A DNA stretch of 64,000 bases, taken from NCBI RefSeq assembly GCF_030376615.1, contig NZ_JARRAB010000015.1, positions 1-64,000 of the forward strand. Direction: 5' to 3'. The first letter of the stretch is position 1. Each line of letters opens with the position of its first letter. This DNA is from Pseudomonas sp. sp1636 (lineage in GTDB: Bacteria > Pseudomonadota > Gammaproteobacteria > Pseudomonadales > Pseudomonadaceae). Positions 29,453 to 37,841 of this stretch are shown piece after piece. The notes under the pieces are model-generated. The model was not told where the DNA came from, made no database searches, and was given only the letters and a program-made list of their open reading frames with translations. A program made the position numbers and the translations under genes.

Positions 29453-30220
29453 ATGCGTATCGAAAACCGAGTGTTCCTGCTCACCGGTGCCAGTTCCGGC
29501 CTGGGCCTGGCCAGCGCCCGTGCCCTGGTCGAGCAGGGCGGCAAGGTCGTACTGGCCGACATCAATGCCGAGGCCGGCGCGGCGCGGGCCGAGGAACTGG
29601 GTGGCAACGCCCGCTTCGTGCAGACCGACATCACCCGCGAGGAAGACGGCCGCCATGCGGTGGCCACTGCCCTGCAGGTCTTCGGCGGCCTGCACGGGCT
29701 GGTCAACTGCGCCGGCATCGCGCCGGCGGAAAAGATCCTGGGGCGCAACGGCGTGCACGGATTGGACAGTTTCAGCCGGGTGATCGAGGTCAACCTGATC
29801 GGCAGCTTCAATATGCTGCGCCTGGCCGCCGAGGCCATGGCCCAGGGCGAGGCGAACGAGCAGGGCGAGCGCGGGGTGATCATCAATACGGCCTCGGTCG
29901 CCGCTTTCGACGGGCAGATGGGCCAGGCCGCCTATGCCGCCTCGAAAGGCGCGGTGGCGGCCCTGACCCTGCCGGCGGCGCGCGATCTGGCGCGTTCGGG
30001 GATCCGCGTGATGTGCATCGCTCCGGGTATCTTCGAGACGCCGATGATGGCCGGCATGCCGCAGGAAGTCCGCGATTCGCTGGCGGCCAACGTGCCGTTC
30101 CCGCCGCGCCTCGGCCGGCCGGACGAATACGCCGCGCTGGTGCGCCATATCATCGAGAACAGCATGCTCAACGGCGAGGTTATCCGCCTGGATGGCGCCT
30201 TGCGCATGGCGGCGAAATAA
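29453..30220 (+). CDS. Short-chain dehydrogenase, probable 3-hydroxy-2-methylbutyryl-CoA dehydrogenase
   Basis: The 255-residue protein is an SDR with the cofactor motif [14 protein letters not shown] at the mid-fold, a catalytic serine ([10 protein letters not shown]) and YAASK. The insert [16 protein letters not shown] and the tail [21 protein letters not shown] are typical of type II 3-hydroxyacyl-CoA dehydrogenases (HSD17B10-like). With the following thiolase it would carry out the last two steps of isoleucine side-chain breakdown. It starts 16 nt after the ligase stop, with AAGGAATTGCAAGC before the ATG. Confidence 0.9.
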   Translation: MRIENRVFLLTGASSGLGLASARALVEQGGKVVLADINAEAGAARAEELGGNARFVQTDITREEDGRHAVATALQVFGGLHGLVNCAGIAPAEKILGRNGVHGLDSFSRVIEVNLIGSFNMLRLAAEAMAQGEANEQGERGVIINTASVAAFDGQMGQAAYAASKGAVAALTLPAARDLARSGIRVMCIAPGIFETPMMAGMPQEVRDSLAANVPFPPRLGRPDEYAALVRHIIENSMLNGEVIRLDGALRMAAK

Positions 30221-30237
30221 ATGGTCTAAACAGTGGG

Positions 30238-30294
30238 TAGCCCGGATGCAATCCGGGAGCGCTGTAACGGCAACCCCGGATTGTATCCGGGCTA
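30238..30294. repeat. REP-like hairpin (TAGCCCGGAT type)
   Basis: TAGCCCGGATGCAATCCGGG pairs with CCCCGGATTGTATCCGGGCT A. It is a near copy of the element at 1206-1264 and fills most of the gap between the short-chain dehydrogenase and the thiolase. Confidence 0.85.
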
Positions 30295-30321
30295 GAGAAT
30301 TTGGCGATGAGAGACAACAAG

Positions 30322-31512
30322 ATGACCATGAATTCCGATCCGGTAGTAATAGTCAGCGCCGCGCGCACGCCGATGGGCGGCTTTCTCGGCGACTTCAAGG
30401 ACGTCACCGCCGCGCAGCTGGGCGCCGTGGCGATCCGCGCCACCCTCGAACGCGCCGGTCTGGCCTGTGACGCGGTGGACGAGGCGCTGATGGGCTGCGT
30501 GCTGCAGGCCGGCCAGGGTCAGGCGCCGGCGCGTCAGGCGGCCCTCGGCGCCGGCTTGGCCTTGGGCACGGTGTGTTCGACGGTGAACAAGATGTGCGGT
30601 TCGGGGATGAAGGCGGCGATGCTCGGCCACGACCTGCTGCTCGCCGGCAGCGCCGACGTGGTGCTGGCCGGCGGCATGGAAAGCATGTCGAATGCGCCCT
30701 ATCTGCTGGAGCGCGCGCGCAGCGGCTACCGCATGGGCCACGGCCGGGTGCTCGACCATATGTTCCTCGACGGCCTGGAAGACGCCTACGACAAGGGCCG
30801 CTTGATGGGCACCTTCGCCGAGGACTGCGCCCAGGCTTACGGCTTCAGTCGCGAGCAGCAGGACGCCTTCGCCATCGCTTCCCTGAGCCGGGCGCAGCAG
30901 GCCATGAACCAAGGGCGCTTTGCCGCCGAAATAGTCGCGGTCGAAGCCAAGGTGGGGCGCGAATCGCGCCTGATCGACAGCGACGAGCAGCCGCCCAAGG
31001 CGCGCCCGGAGAAGATCCCCACCCTGAAACCGGCGTTTCGCGAGGGCGGTACGGTGACCGCGGCCAATGCCAGCTCGATCTCCGACGGCGCCGCGGCGCT
31101 GCTGCTGATGCGCCTGTCCGAGGCGGAGAAACGCGGCCTCACGCCGCTGGCGGCGATTCGCGGCCACGCCAGCTTCGCCCATGCGCCGGGCCTGTTCGCC
31201 ACCGCGCCGGTCGGCGCCGTGCAGCGCTTGATGAACCGCACCGGCTGGGCGCTGAGCGAGGTCGATCTGTTCGAGATCAACGAGGCCTTCGCCGTGGTGC
31301 CGATGGCGGCCATGCGCGACCTCGACATCCCCCACGATAAGCTCAACGTGCATGGCGGCGCCTGCGCCCTCGGCCACCCGATCGGCGCGTCCGGCGCGCG
31401 GGTGCTGGTGACCCTGCTCAGCGCCCTGCAGCAGTACGACCTCAAGCGCGGAGTCGCCTCGTTGTGCATCGGCGGCGGCGAAGCCACGGCCATGGCCATC
31501 GAACTGCTGTAG
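30322..31512 (+). CDS. Acetyl-CoA acetyltransferase / 3-ketoacyl-CoA thiolase
   Basis: This 396-residue thiolase would cleave 2-methylacetoacetyl-CoA to acetyl-CoA and propionyl-CoA. The nucleophilic cysteine is in [16 protein letters not shown] (about residue 92), [13 protein letters not shown] and [19 protein letters not shown] provide the active-site histidine, and [10 protein letters not shown] has the second cysteine. I chose ATG 30322 because a GAGAG site lies eight bases upstream; ATGs at 30307 and 30328 are alternatives. REP-like hairpins lie both before and after this gene. Confidence 0.92.
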   Translation: MTMNSDPVVIVSAARTPMGGFLGDFKDVTAAQLGAVAIRATLERAGLACDAVDEALMGCVLQAGQGQAPARQAALGAGLALGTVCSTVNKMCGSGMKAAMLGHDLLLAGSADVVLAGGMESMSNAPYLLERARSGYRMGHGRVLDHMFLDGLEDAYDKGRLMGTFAEDCAQAYGFSREQQDAFAIASLSRAQQAMNQGRFAAEIVAVEAKVGRESRLIDSDEQPPKARPEKIPTLKPAFREGGTVTAANASSISDGAAALLLMRLSEAEKRGLTPLAAIRGHASFAHAPGLFATAPVGAVQRLMNRTGWALSEVDLFEINEAFAVVPMAAMRDLDIPHDKLNVHGGACALGHPIGASGARVLVTLLSALQQYDLKRGVASLCIGGGEATAMAIELL

Positions 31513-31527
31513 ACGCTAACCACCTGG

Positions 31528-31588
31528 TAGGAGCCAGCTTGCTGGCGATCTTTTTAGGTCAAAAGCATCGCCAGCAAGCTGGCTCCTA
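31528..31588. repeat. REP-like perfect 22-bp inverted repeat
   Basis: TAGGAGCCAGCTTGCTGGCG and two more bases are perfectly repeated in reverse across a 17-base spacer. It resembles common Pseudomonas repeat hairpins and lies between the thiolase and the acyl-CoA dehydrogenase within the apparent operon. Confidence 0.85.
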
Positions 31589-31637
31589 CAGGCTATGCGG
31601 CAAGGACGAAATCCCCCCGTTTGCGGAGAGACCGAGA

Positions 31638-32765
31638 ATGATTCCTTCAGAACAAGATTTGCAGATCCGCGACATGGCCCGCCAGTTCGCCCAGGAACGG
31701 CTCAAGCCGTTCGCCGCCGAGTGGGATCGCGAGCACCGCTTCCCCGCCGAGGCGCTGCGAGAAATGGGCGAGCTGGGTTTCATGGGCATGCTGGTGCCGG
31801 AGCAGTGGGGCGGCGCCGAGACCGGCCACCTGGCCTACGCCATGGCCCTGGAGGAAATCGCCGCCGGCGACGGCGCCTGCTCGACCATCATGAGCGTGCA
31901 CAATTCGGTGGGCTGCATGCCGATCCTCAAGTACGGCAGCGAGGAGCAGAAGCAGCGTTTTCTCAAGCCCTTGGCGGCCGGCAGCATGCTCGGCGCCTTC
32001 GCCCTCACCGAACCCCAGGCCGGCTCGGACGCCAGCGACCTGCGCACCCGCGCCCGGCGCGACGGCGAGCACTATGTGCTGAACGGCAGCAAGCAGTTCA
32101 TCACCTCCGGCAACCATGCCGGGCTGGTGATCGTTTTCGCCGTGACCGATCCGGCAGCCGGCAAGAAGGGCATCAGCGCCTTTATCGTGCCCACCGACAC
32201 GCCCGGTTATAAGGTGCTGCGAGTCGAGGAAAAACTCGGTCAGCACGCCTCGGACACCTGCCAGATCCAGTTCGACGAGCTGCGCATTCCGGCCAGCCTG
32301 CGCCTGGGCGAGGAGGGCGAGGGCTATCGCATCGCCCTGGGCAACCTCGAAGGCGGGCGCATCGGCATCGCCGCGCAATCCGTCGGCATGGCCCGCGCGG
32401 CCTTCGAGGCGGCGCGCGACTACGCCCATGAGCGGGTGACCTTCGGCAAGCCGATCATCGAGCACCAGGCGGTGGCCTTCCGCCTGGCCGACATGGCCAC
32501 CCAGATCGCCGTGGCGCGGCAGATGGTGCACCACGCCGCCAGCCTGCGCGAAGCCGGCCTGGCTTGCCTGACCGAGGCCTCGATGGCCAAGCTGTTCGCC
32601 TCGGAGATGGCCGAGCGGGTCTGCTCGGCGGCGCTGCAGACCCTCGGCGGTTACGGCTACCTCAAGGACTTTCCGCTCGAGCGCATCTACCGCGACGTAC
32701 GCGTGTGCCAGATCTACGAAGGCACCAGCGACGTGCAACGCCTGGTGATCGCCCGCAGCCTGTAA
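31638..32765 (+). CDS. Acyl-CoA dehydrogenase, probable 2-methylbutyryl-CoA dehydrogenase
   Basis: This 375-residue FAD enzyme has [59 protein letters not shown], and the catalytic glutamate in [16 protein letters not shown]. It is close to the valine-arm enzyme in design, but its neighbours (SDR and thiolase) point to 2-methylbutyryl-CoA in isoleucine breakdown. The start at 31638 (MIPSEQDLQ) follows GGAGAGACCGAG; the longer in-frame start at 31464 overlaps the thiolase gene. Confidence 0.88.
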   Translation: MIPSEQDLQIRDMARQFAQERLKPFAAEWDREHRFPAEALREMGELGFMGMLVPEQWGGAETGHLAYAMALEEIAAGDGACSTIMSVHNSVGCMPILKYGSEEQKQRFLKPLAAGSMLGAFALTEPQAGSDASDLRTRARRDGEHYVLNGSKQFITSGNHAGLVIVFAVTDPAAGKKGISAFIVPTDTPGYKVLRVEEKLGQHASDTCQIQFDELRIPASLRLGEEGEGYRIALGNLEGGRIGIAAQSVGMARAAFEAARDYAHERVTFGKPIIEHQAVAFRLADMATQIAVARQMVHHAASLREAGLACLTEASMAKLFASEMAERVCSAALQTLGGYGYLKDFPLERIYRDVRVCQIYEGTSDVQRLVIARSL

Positions 32766-32792
32766 CAGGCTTTTGTAGGCGGCTCTGCGCGA

Positions 32793-33470
32793 TCAGGCCA
32801 GGTGCTTGATCTCGAACACGTCGACGATGCGCTGCAGCTTGCCATCCCAGACGTAGCGCAGATGCACGCCCTGGCGCGGGATGCTCGCCGCCGGCGGCCG
32901 GAACAGCGCCGCGCATTCGCCCTCGGGGTGGCGCACGCTGCGATAGAGCAGGCCCCAGGAGTCCTGCTTGCGCCGTTCGGCGGCGAAGCGCTGGGCGATC
33001 GGGTAGGCGGCGGGATCCGGGTCGTGCAGCTGCTCGTGATCCTGGCGAATGTCGTCCAGCGCCTTGACCACCCGGCAGACGTAGGCACGCAGGGTCAGTT
33101 CCATGCTCGGCTCACGGGTCGCACGCAGGAAGCGTTCGCGGTGGTAGCGGGTTTCCGCCACCGCGGTGTGCAGGCTGTCGCCGCAGTAGTAGACGCCATA
33201 CTGCCCGGCGGTGAAACGGCTGATTGCGCCGACATGGGTAAAGGCGGCCATCAGCGGCGACGAACCCGGGCCGCTGACCCGGTCTTGCGGCGCCACGTGG
33301 GCGAGCAGGCCGGCTTCTTCGCGCAGGCGGTCGTTGGTCAGCCCCTCGATCAGGAAGGCTTGTTCGAGGTCGGCGGGATCCAGCACGTCCTCGAACAGCG
33401 AGATCGACGGATAGGCACTGGTAACCAGTCGATAGGCCCGCGGCCAGACCGGCAGGGTCTGCTTCAACAT
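32793..33470 (-). CDS. RES-domain toxin
   Basis: This 225-residue protein belongs to the RES toxin family, some of whose members degrade NAD+. The domain runs through RFTAGQYGVYYCGDSLHTAV and AETRYHRERFL, and the usual R..Y..E pattern of RES proteins is visible. It follows the antitoxin with a 2-bp gap, and an ATG at 33470 is close to the antitoxin stop. It converges on the last catabolic gene. The exact activity is inferred from family membership. Confidence 0.83.
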   Translation of the reverse strand: MLKQTLPVWPRAYRLVTSAYPSISLFEDVLDPADLEQAFLIEGLTNDRLREEAGLLAHVAPQDRVSGPGSSPLMAAFTHVGAISRFTAGQYGVYYCGDSLHTAVAETRYHRERFLRATREPSMELTLRAYVCRVVKALDDIRQDHEQLHDPDPAAYPIAQRFAAERRKQDSWGLLYRSVRHPEGECAALFRPPAASIPRQGVHLRYVWDGKLQRIVDVFEIKHLA

Positions 33471-33472
33471 GC

Positions 33473-33877
33473 TCAACCGCGCACACCATCGAGGTAGCGG
33501 CGCACGTCGGCGAGATCGACCACGCTGCCCGCAAGCATCAATTGCAGGGCACTGTTGCCATTGAACGGCGCCTCGCTGTTGGCTTTTCTCACCCACTCAT
33601 AGGTCGAGGGTTGGTCGCCGAACAGGATGCGCAGGGACTTGTGAATGCCCATCAGGTAGGAGACCCGCTCCAGGGTGTCGCGCGGCAGGCGGATCTCCGG
33701 CAACTGCCGGTATTTGTACAGGGTGCTGCGGCCGATTGAACCGAGCAGCACCATCTGTTCCTCGACCGTGCACTGCCACTTGTCCATCAGATTGAAGAAG
33801 AATTTCAGCGCGACCTGACCCGCCTTGGTCGACTCGAGGTCGAGGGCCGGAGCCTTGCGTTGTGCGTTAGCGGTCAT
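33473..33877 (-). CDS. Xre/MbcA/ParS-type antitoxin
   Basis: This 134-residue antitoxin has an N-terminal Xre-like helix-turn-helix (WQCTVEEQMVLLGSIGRSTL) and a C-terminal MbcA/ParS-type toxin-binding region (FNGNSALQLMLAGSVVDLAD, VRRYLDGVR). It is the first gene of a two-gene operon with the RES toxin. The start at 33877 follows GGAGATAGTGC; an upstream frame from 33937 runs through the operator. Autoregulation through the 33890-33924 inverted repeat is likely. Confidence 0.85.
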   Translation of the reverse strand: MTANAQRKAPALDLESTKAGQVALKFFFNLMDKWQCTVEEQMVLLGSIGRSTLYKYRQLPEIRLPRDTLERVSYLMGIHKSLRILFGDQPSTYEWVRKANSEAPFNGNSALQLMLAGSVVDLADVRRYLDGVRG

Positions 33878-33889
33878 GGCACTATCTCC

Positions 33890-33924
33890 ATATGAGGACT
33901 TATTTGTAATGTTAGTCCTCATAT
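33890..33924. promoter_or_regulatory. Inverted-repeat operator of the RES/Xre pair
   Basis: ATATGAGGACT (33890-33900) and AGTCCTCATAT (33914-33924) form an 11-bp perfect inverted repeat with a 13-bp spacer, 12 nt upstream of the antitoxin ATG. The size and position fit a binding site for the Xre antitoxin. Confidence 0.75.
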
Positions 33925-34063
33925 AGATATGGCGCAATGGCGCGAAAGCGGGGGCCAGGAGATCGATGTGAGTCTCGAACGGAGGTTGCGCAGGAGCACG
34001 TTGGAAAGCTAGAGTTTGGTTTAAAAGTCACATTTTTATATTTTAAATCAATATCTTGCAGAG

Positions 34064-34999
34064 TTAATCTGAGGCTTTATCGAGCTTCTTTTCCTGGGCG
34101 ATAACGTGCTGGCAGATTTCGATGATCTGCTCGCGCATCCAGCGGTTGGCCGGATCCTGGTCGGTGCTTTCGTGCCAGTACAGGTGGGTTTCCAGGGCCG
34201 GCACGTCGCTAACCGGCAGCTCGACGTAGTGCAGGTCGTTACGCCGGGCGAAGCGCTCCGGCACGGTGATCGCCATGTCGGTGTTCTGCAGCACGGTGGA
34301 GGCCATCAGGTAATGTTGCGAACGCAAGGCGACCCGCCGTTTCAGGCCCATCTTGCCCAGCGACAGGTCGATATAGCCGAGGCCGCTACGGCGGCTGGAA
34401 ATATGGATATGGGTCAGCGCCAGGTATTCGTCCAGGCCGATCTTGTCCTTACCGGCCAGCGGATGCCCCTTGCGCATGGCGCAGACGTAGCGGTCTTCCA
34501 TCATCTTGACGTGACGCACCTGGGGATCGGTGTTGAGCGGCGCATCGACGGCGAAGTCGAGCCGACCCGCAGCCAGTTCCTTGGTGGTTTCGCGCCGGCG
34601 GGCGAGCATGCTCTCGAGGCTGACATTCGGCGCCAGGCGGCGCAGGCGCTGGAACAAGGAGGGCAGCATCACCGCCTCGGTGAGGTCGGTCATGCTGATG
34701 CGATAGGTCTTGTTGGCCTCGGCCGGATTGAAGATGCGGCTTTCCTGCACCGAGATGCGCAGCTGCTGCAAGGCGCTGCGTACCGGGGCGATGATGTTCT
34801 GCGCCATCGGCGTGGGCACCATGCCCTGGGCGGTGCGCACGAACAAGGGATCGTTGAAGGTCTCGCGCAGGCGGGCGAGGGCATTGGACACCGCGGGCTG
34901 GGTGATGCCGACGATCTGCCCGGCCCGGGTCAGGTTGGCCTCGGTGTAGATGGCATCGAAGACGATAAAGAGGTTGAGGTCGACCTTGTTCAGATTCAT
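34064..34999 (-). CDS. LysR-family regulator
   Basis: The 311-residue product has a typical LysR N-terminus (NLNKVDLNLFIVFDAIYTEA and VGITQPAVSNALARLRETF) and a substrate-binding domain. It is divergent from the acyl-CoA dehydrogenase at 35154 and probably controls it through the 154-bp gap, which holds a LysR-like motif. The sequence looks like the NodD/LeuO-like subgroup. The effector is not known. Confidence 0.88.
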   Translation of the reverse strand: MNLNKVDLNLFIVFDAIYTEANLTRAGQIVGITQPAVSNALARLRETFNDPLFVRTAQGMVPTPMAQNIIAPVRSALQQLRISVQESRIFNPAEANKTYRISMTDLTEAVMLPSLFQRLRRLAPNVSLESMLARRRETTKELAAGRLDFAVDAPLNTDPQVRHVKMMEDRYVCAMRKGHPLAGKDKIGLDEYLALTHIHISSRRSGLGYIDLSLGKMGLKRRVALRSQHYLMASTVLQNTDMAITVPERFARRNDLHYVELPVSDVPALETHLYWHESTDQDPANRWMREQIIEICQHVIAQEKKLDKASD

Positions 35000-35073
35000 T
35001 CCGCGCGCGCTCCGAGGGTTGTCGGTGTCCGTGGATCATATATCGGTGATGAATGTTTATACACGGCGGGAAT

Positions 35074-35088
35074 AGATTAGATAAATCT
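35074..35088. promoter_or_regulatory. Candidate LysR binding motif
   Basis: AGATTAGATAAATCT is a short inverted repeat (AGATT...AATCT) with T-N11-A geometry, in the gap between the divergent LysR and acyl-CoA dehydrogenase genes. It is a candidate site only. Confidence 0.4.
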
Positions 35089-35153
35089 TAGTCCCTGTTC
35101 TAGCATCATTTTCAGATCGAACACCTCACCAAACAGCTCGTAGAAGGTAGCCC

Positions 35154-36362
35154 ATGGATTTCGCCTACTCCCCCAAGGTTCAGGAATTGCGTGAGCGCGT
35201 CAGCGCGTTTATGCAAACCCACGTCTATCCGGCCGAGGCCGTGTTCGAGCAGCAGGTCAATCAAGGCGACCGCTGGCAGCCGACCGCGATCATGGAAGAG
35301 CTGAAAGCCAAGGCCAAGGCCGAAGGTCTGTGGAACCTGTTTCTACCCGAGTCGGAACTGGGCGCCGGCCTGAGCAATACCGAATACGCGCCGCTCGCGG
35401 AAATCATGGGCAGCTCGCTGATCGGTTCCGAGCCGTTCAACTGCGCCGCGCCGGACACCGGCAATATGGAAGTGCTGGTGCGCTACGCCAACCAGGCGCA
35501 GAAGGAGCAATGGCTGAAGCCGCTGCTGGCCGGGGAGATTCGTTCGGCCTTCGCCATGACCGAACCGGGCGTGGCCTCATCCGATGCCACCAACATGCAA
35601 GCCCGCGCCGTGCGCGAGGGCGACGAGTGGGTGATCAACGGGCGCAAGTGGTGGACTTCCGGCGCCTGCGATCCGCGCTGCAAGATCATGGTCTTCATGG
35701 GCCTGACCAACCCCGATGCGCCGCGCCACCAGCAGCATTCGATGATCCTGGTGCCGATGGACGCCGCCGGAGTCAAGGTCGTGCGCTCGCTGCCGGTGTT
35801 CGGCTACGACGATGCACCGCATGGTCACGCCGAAGTGTTGTTCGAGAATGTTCGGGTGCCCTACGAGAACGTGCTGCTCGGCGAAGGCCGCGGCTTCGAG
35901 ATCGCCCAAGGCCGCCTCGGCCCGGGGCGGATCCACCACTGCATGCGTTCGATCGGCATGGCCGAGCGTGCCTTGAAGCTGATGTGCCAGCGCTCGATCA
36001 GTCGTACCGCCTTCGGCAAGCCGCTGGCGCGCCTGGGCGGCAACCTCGACCACATTGCCGACTCGCGCATGGAGATCAACATGGCGCGCCTGTTGACCCT
36101 GAATGCGGCTTATATGATGGACACCGTCGGCAACAAGATCGCCGCCAGCGAGATCGCCCAGATCAAGGTGGTGGCGCCGAATGTCGCGCTCAAGGTGATC
36201 GACCGCGCCATCCAGATCCACGGCGGTGCCGGGGTCTCCAACGACTTCCCGCTGGCTTACTGGTACGCCATGCAGCGCACCCTGCGCCTGGCCGACGGCC
36301 CGGACGAAGTGCATCGCATGGCCATCGGCAAGTTCGAGATCGGTAAATACATGGCGCGTTGA
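35154..36362 (+). CDS. Acyl-CoA dehydrogenase, ACAD10/11-like
   Basis: This 402-residue dehydrogenase belongs to the ACAD10/11-like group, with [60 protein letters not shown] and [17 protein letters not shown]. The usual YEG(T/S)SE glutamate segment is replaced by ADGPDE, consistent with this subgroup. Members oxidise unusual, often longer or branched, acyl-CoAs. It is alone on its strand between LysR and a terminator, so the substrate is uncertain. Confidence 0.87.
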   Translation: MDFAYSPKVQELRERVSAFMQTHVYPAEAVFEQQVNQGDRWQPTAIMEELKAKAKAEGLWNLFLPESELGAGLSNTEYAPLAEIMGSSLIGSEPFNCAAPDTGNMEVLVRYANQAQKEQWLKPLLAGEIRSAFAMTEPGVASSDATNMQARAVREGDEWVINGRKWWTSGACDPRCKIMVFMGLTNPDAPRHQQHSMILVPMDAAGVKVVRSLPVFGYDDAPHGHAEVLFENVRVPYENVLLGEGRGFEIAQGRLGPGRIHHCMRSIGMAERALKLMCQRSISRTAFGKPLARLGGNLDHIADSRMEINMARLLTLNAAYMMDTVGNKIAASEIAQIKVVAPNVALKVIDRAIQIHGGAGVSNDFPLAYWYAMQRTLRLADGPDEVHRMAIGKFEIGKYMAR

Positions 36363-36388
36363 AGGGCGCCAGCCCGCCCCCGCGGTAC

Positions 36389-36426
36389 AAAGCCCAAGGC
36401 TCGCCTTTATACGGGCCTTGGGCTTT
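36389..36426. terminator. Hairpin terminator after the acyl-CoA dehydrogenase
   Basis: AAAGCCCAAGGC pairs perfectly with GCCTTGGGCTTT across a 14-base loop. Both sides carry T/A runs of three, so it may act in both directions, stopping the dehydrogenase and the small ORF/TerC transcript. Confidence 0.7.
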
Positions 36427-36447
36427 GTCCGGGAGTGCTCAGGAGGG

Positions 36448-36633
36448 TCAAGTGTCCAGGTTTTCCTGCATGGCTTGTTGCCGTAGCCAGCTCAGGCGCA
36501 TATGCAACTGTGCGGCAAAGGTGCGCGCGCTCAGTTCTTCGTGAAAGGTCAGCGCACGCCGGCCCATGCGCACCTGCCAGAGTTGACGGCCGTGTTGCCG
36601 CAGGGTTTCGATCTGTACGTCGGGGTGAGTCAA
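36448..36633 (-). CDS. Small protein coupled to the TerC gene
   Basis: The 61-residue ORF starts with an ATG that overlaps the TerC stop codon (ATGA), which suggests a real, coupled gene. The product is soluble and basic, with RQLWQVRMGRRALTFHEELS and a helical tail ending LRQQAMQENLDT. No family is recognised. Confidence 0.6.
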   Translation of the reverse strand: MTHPDVQIETLRQHGRQLWQVRMGRRALTFHEELSARTFAAQLHMRLSWLRQQAMQENLDT

Positions 36634-37628
36634 TGGGCTTGCCGATCCTTTGCCGGGTGATTGCGGGTTTTCAGCAACGACAACAGTACGCCGCCCGCCA
36701 GTAAACCGAAGGTTACGCTAAGCGACAGCAATGCTGGAACCTTGCCGATAAAGCCGTGCAGGAAAATCTTCCCGCCGATAAAGATCAGCACCAGCGCCAA
36801 CGCGTATTTCAGGTAGATGAAGCGATGCATCAGTGCGGCGAGGGCGAAGTACAGCGCGCGCAAGCCGAGGATCGCGAAGATGTTCGAGGTGTAAACGATA
36901 AACGGATCCTGGGTGATGGCGAATACCGCGGGCACGCTGTCCACCGCGAACACCAGGTCAGCCAGTTCGATCAGCACCAGCGCCAACAACAGGGGGGTGG
37001 CGTAGAGCCGCCGCTGGCCGTTGGCCGGGTCGCGTAGGCGCACGAGAAAGCGCCCCTGATGCAGTTCGTCGCTGATGCGGGTATGCCGATGCAAGAATTT
37101 CAGCACGCGATTGTGCGCCAGATCCGGGTGCGCCACTTCGCGGCTGAACAGCATCTTCACCCCGGTCAGCAGCAGAAAGGCCGCGAATACGTAGAGAACC
37201 CAATCGAAACGCTGCACCAGCACCGTGCCCAGGGCGATCATGATCGCACGCAGGACGATAACCCCGAGGATGCCCCAGAACAACACCCGGTGCTGGTAGC
37301 GCCTTGGAATGCCGAAGAAACCGAGAATCATCGCCATGACGAACACGTTGTCCATCGACAGCGATTGCTCGACCAGAAAGCCGGTGTAGAACTCCATTGC
37401 CTTGCTGGCACCGAGCTGCCACCAGATCCAGCCGCCGAACAACAAGCCCGCACTGAAATAGCCGCTGTACAGCAGCAGGCTTTCACGCATTTCAATCGCA
37501 TGCTGGTCGCGATGCAGCACGCCGAGGTCGAATACCAACAACGCCAGGACAATGGCGATAAAGGCCAGCCAGAACCAACTGGGCGTGCCAAGAAAGGGCT
37601 CGGTAAAAAAAGCATGTAGCGCGGTCAT
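36630..37628 (-). CDS. TerC/Alx-family integral membrane protein
   Basis: This 332-residue protein has about nine hydrophobic segments and the TerC family features VFDLGVLHRD, EQSLSMDNVFVMAMILGFFG and IELADLVFAVDSVPAVFAI, with conserved acidic residues in the membrane. TerC/Alx relatives are tied to metal (manganese or calcium) export and metal loading of exported proteins. GGGAGGG precedes the ATG, and a leader hairpin lies at 37649-37669. It is the first gene of a two-gene unit with a 61-residue ORF. Confidence 0.9.
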   Translation of the reverse strand: MTALHAFFTEPFLGTPSWFWLAFIAIVLALLVFDLGVLHRDQHAIEMRESLLLYSGYFSAGLLFGGWIWWQLGASKAMEFYTGFLVEQSLSMDNVFVMAMILGFFGIPRRYQHRVLFWGILGVIVLRAIMIALGTVLVQRFDWVLYVFAAFLLLTGVKMLFSREVAHPDLAHNRVLKFLHRHTRISDELHQGRFLVRLRDPANGQRRLYATPLLLALVLIELADLVFAVDSVPAVFAITQDPFIVYTSNIFAILGLRALYFALAALMHRFIYLKYALALVLIFIGGKIFLHGFIGKVPALLSLSVTFGLLAGGVLLSLLKTRNHPAKDRQAH

Positions 37629-37648
37629 GAGCCCTCCCTGTCATCAGG

Positions 37649-37669
37649 CTAAGTTGAGAACCAACTTAG
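37649..37669. promoter_or_regulatory. Leader hairpin upstream of the TerC gene
   Basis: CTAAGTTG pairs with CAACTTAG across a five-base loop, about nine bases before the GGGAGGG ribosome site of the TerC gene. It could affect translation initiation. I could not match the leader to the known manganese (yybP-ykoY) riboswitch consensus. Confidence 0.45.
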
Positions 37670-37841
37670 TGACTCCGACATCACGGTGAGGAGCTCGCCG
37701 CCAGAGGGGCCCGGTGTCACATGCAGTAAGGCTAGAGCCGAAAAGACTGTGGGGCAACTCCGCGGTGTTGCTGTCGGGCGGGGCGGTGCTGGTGGATGAG
37801 GGTTGATCCAGGCAACTCTCCGGCCTCGCTGCGCCAGGGGC

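Noticed and set aside
37629-37841. Manganese (yybP-ykoY) riboswitch upstream of the TerC gene
   Set aside because: TerC/Alx genes often have it, but I could not find the conserved core; only a simple hairpin is visible.
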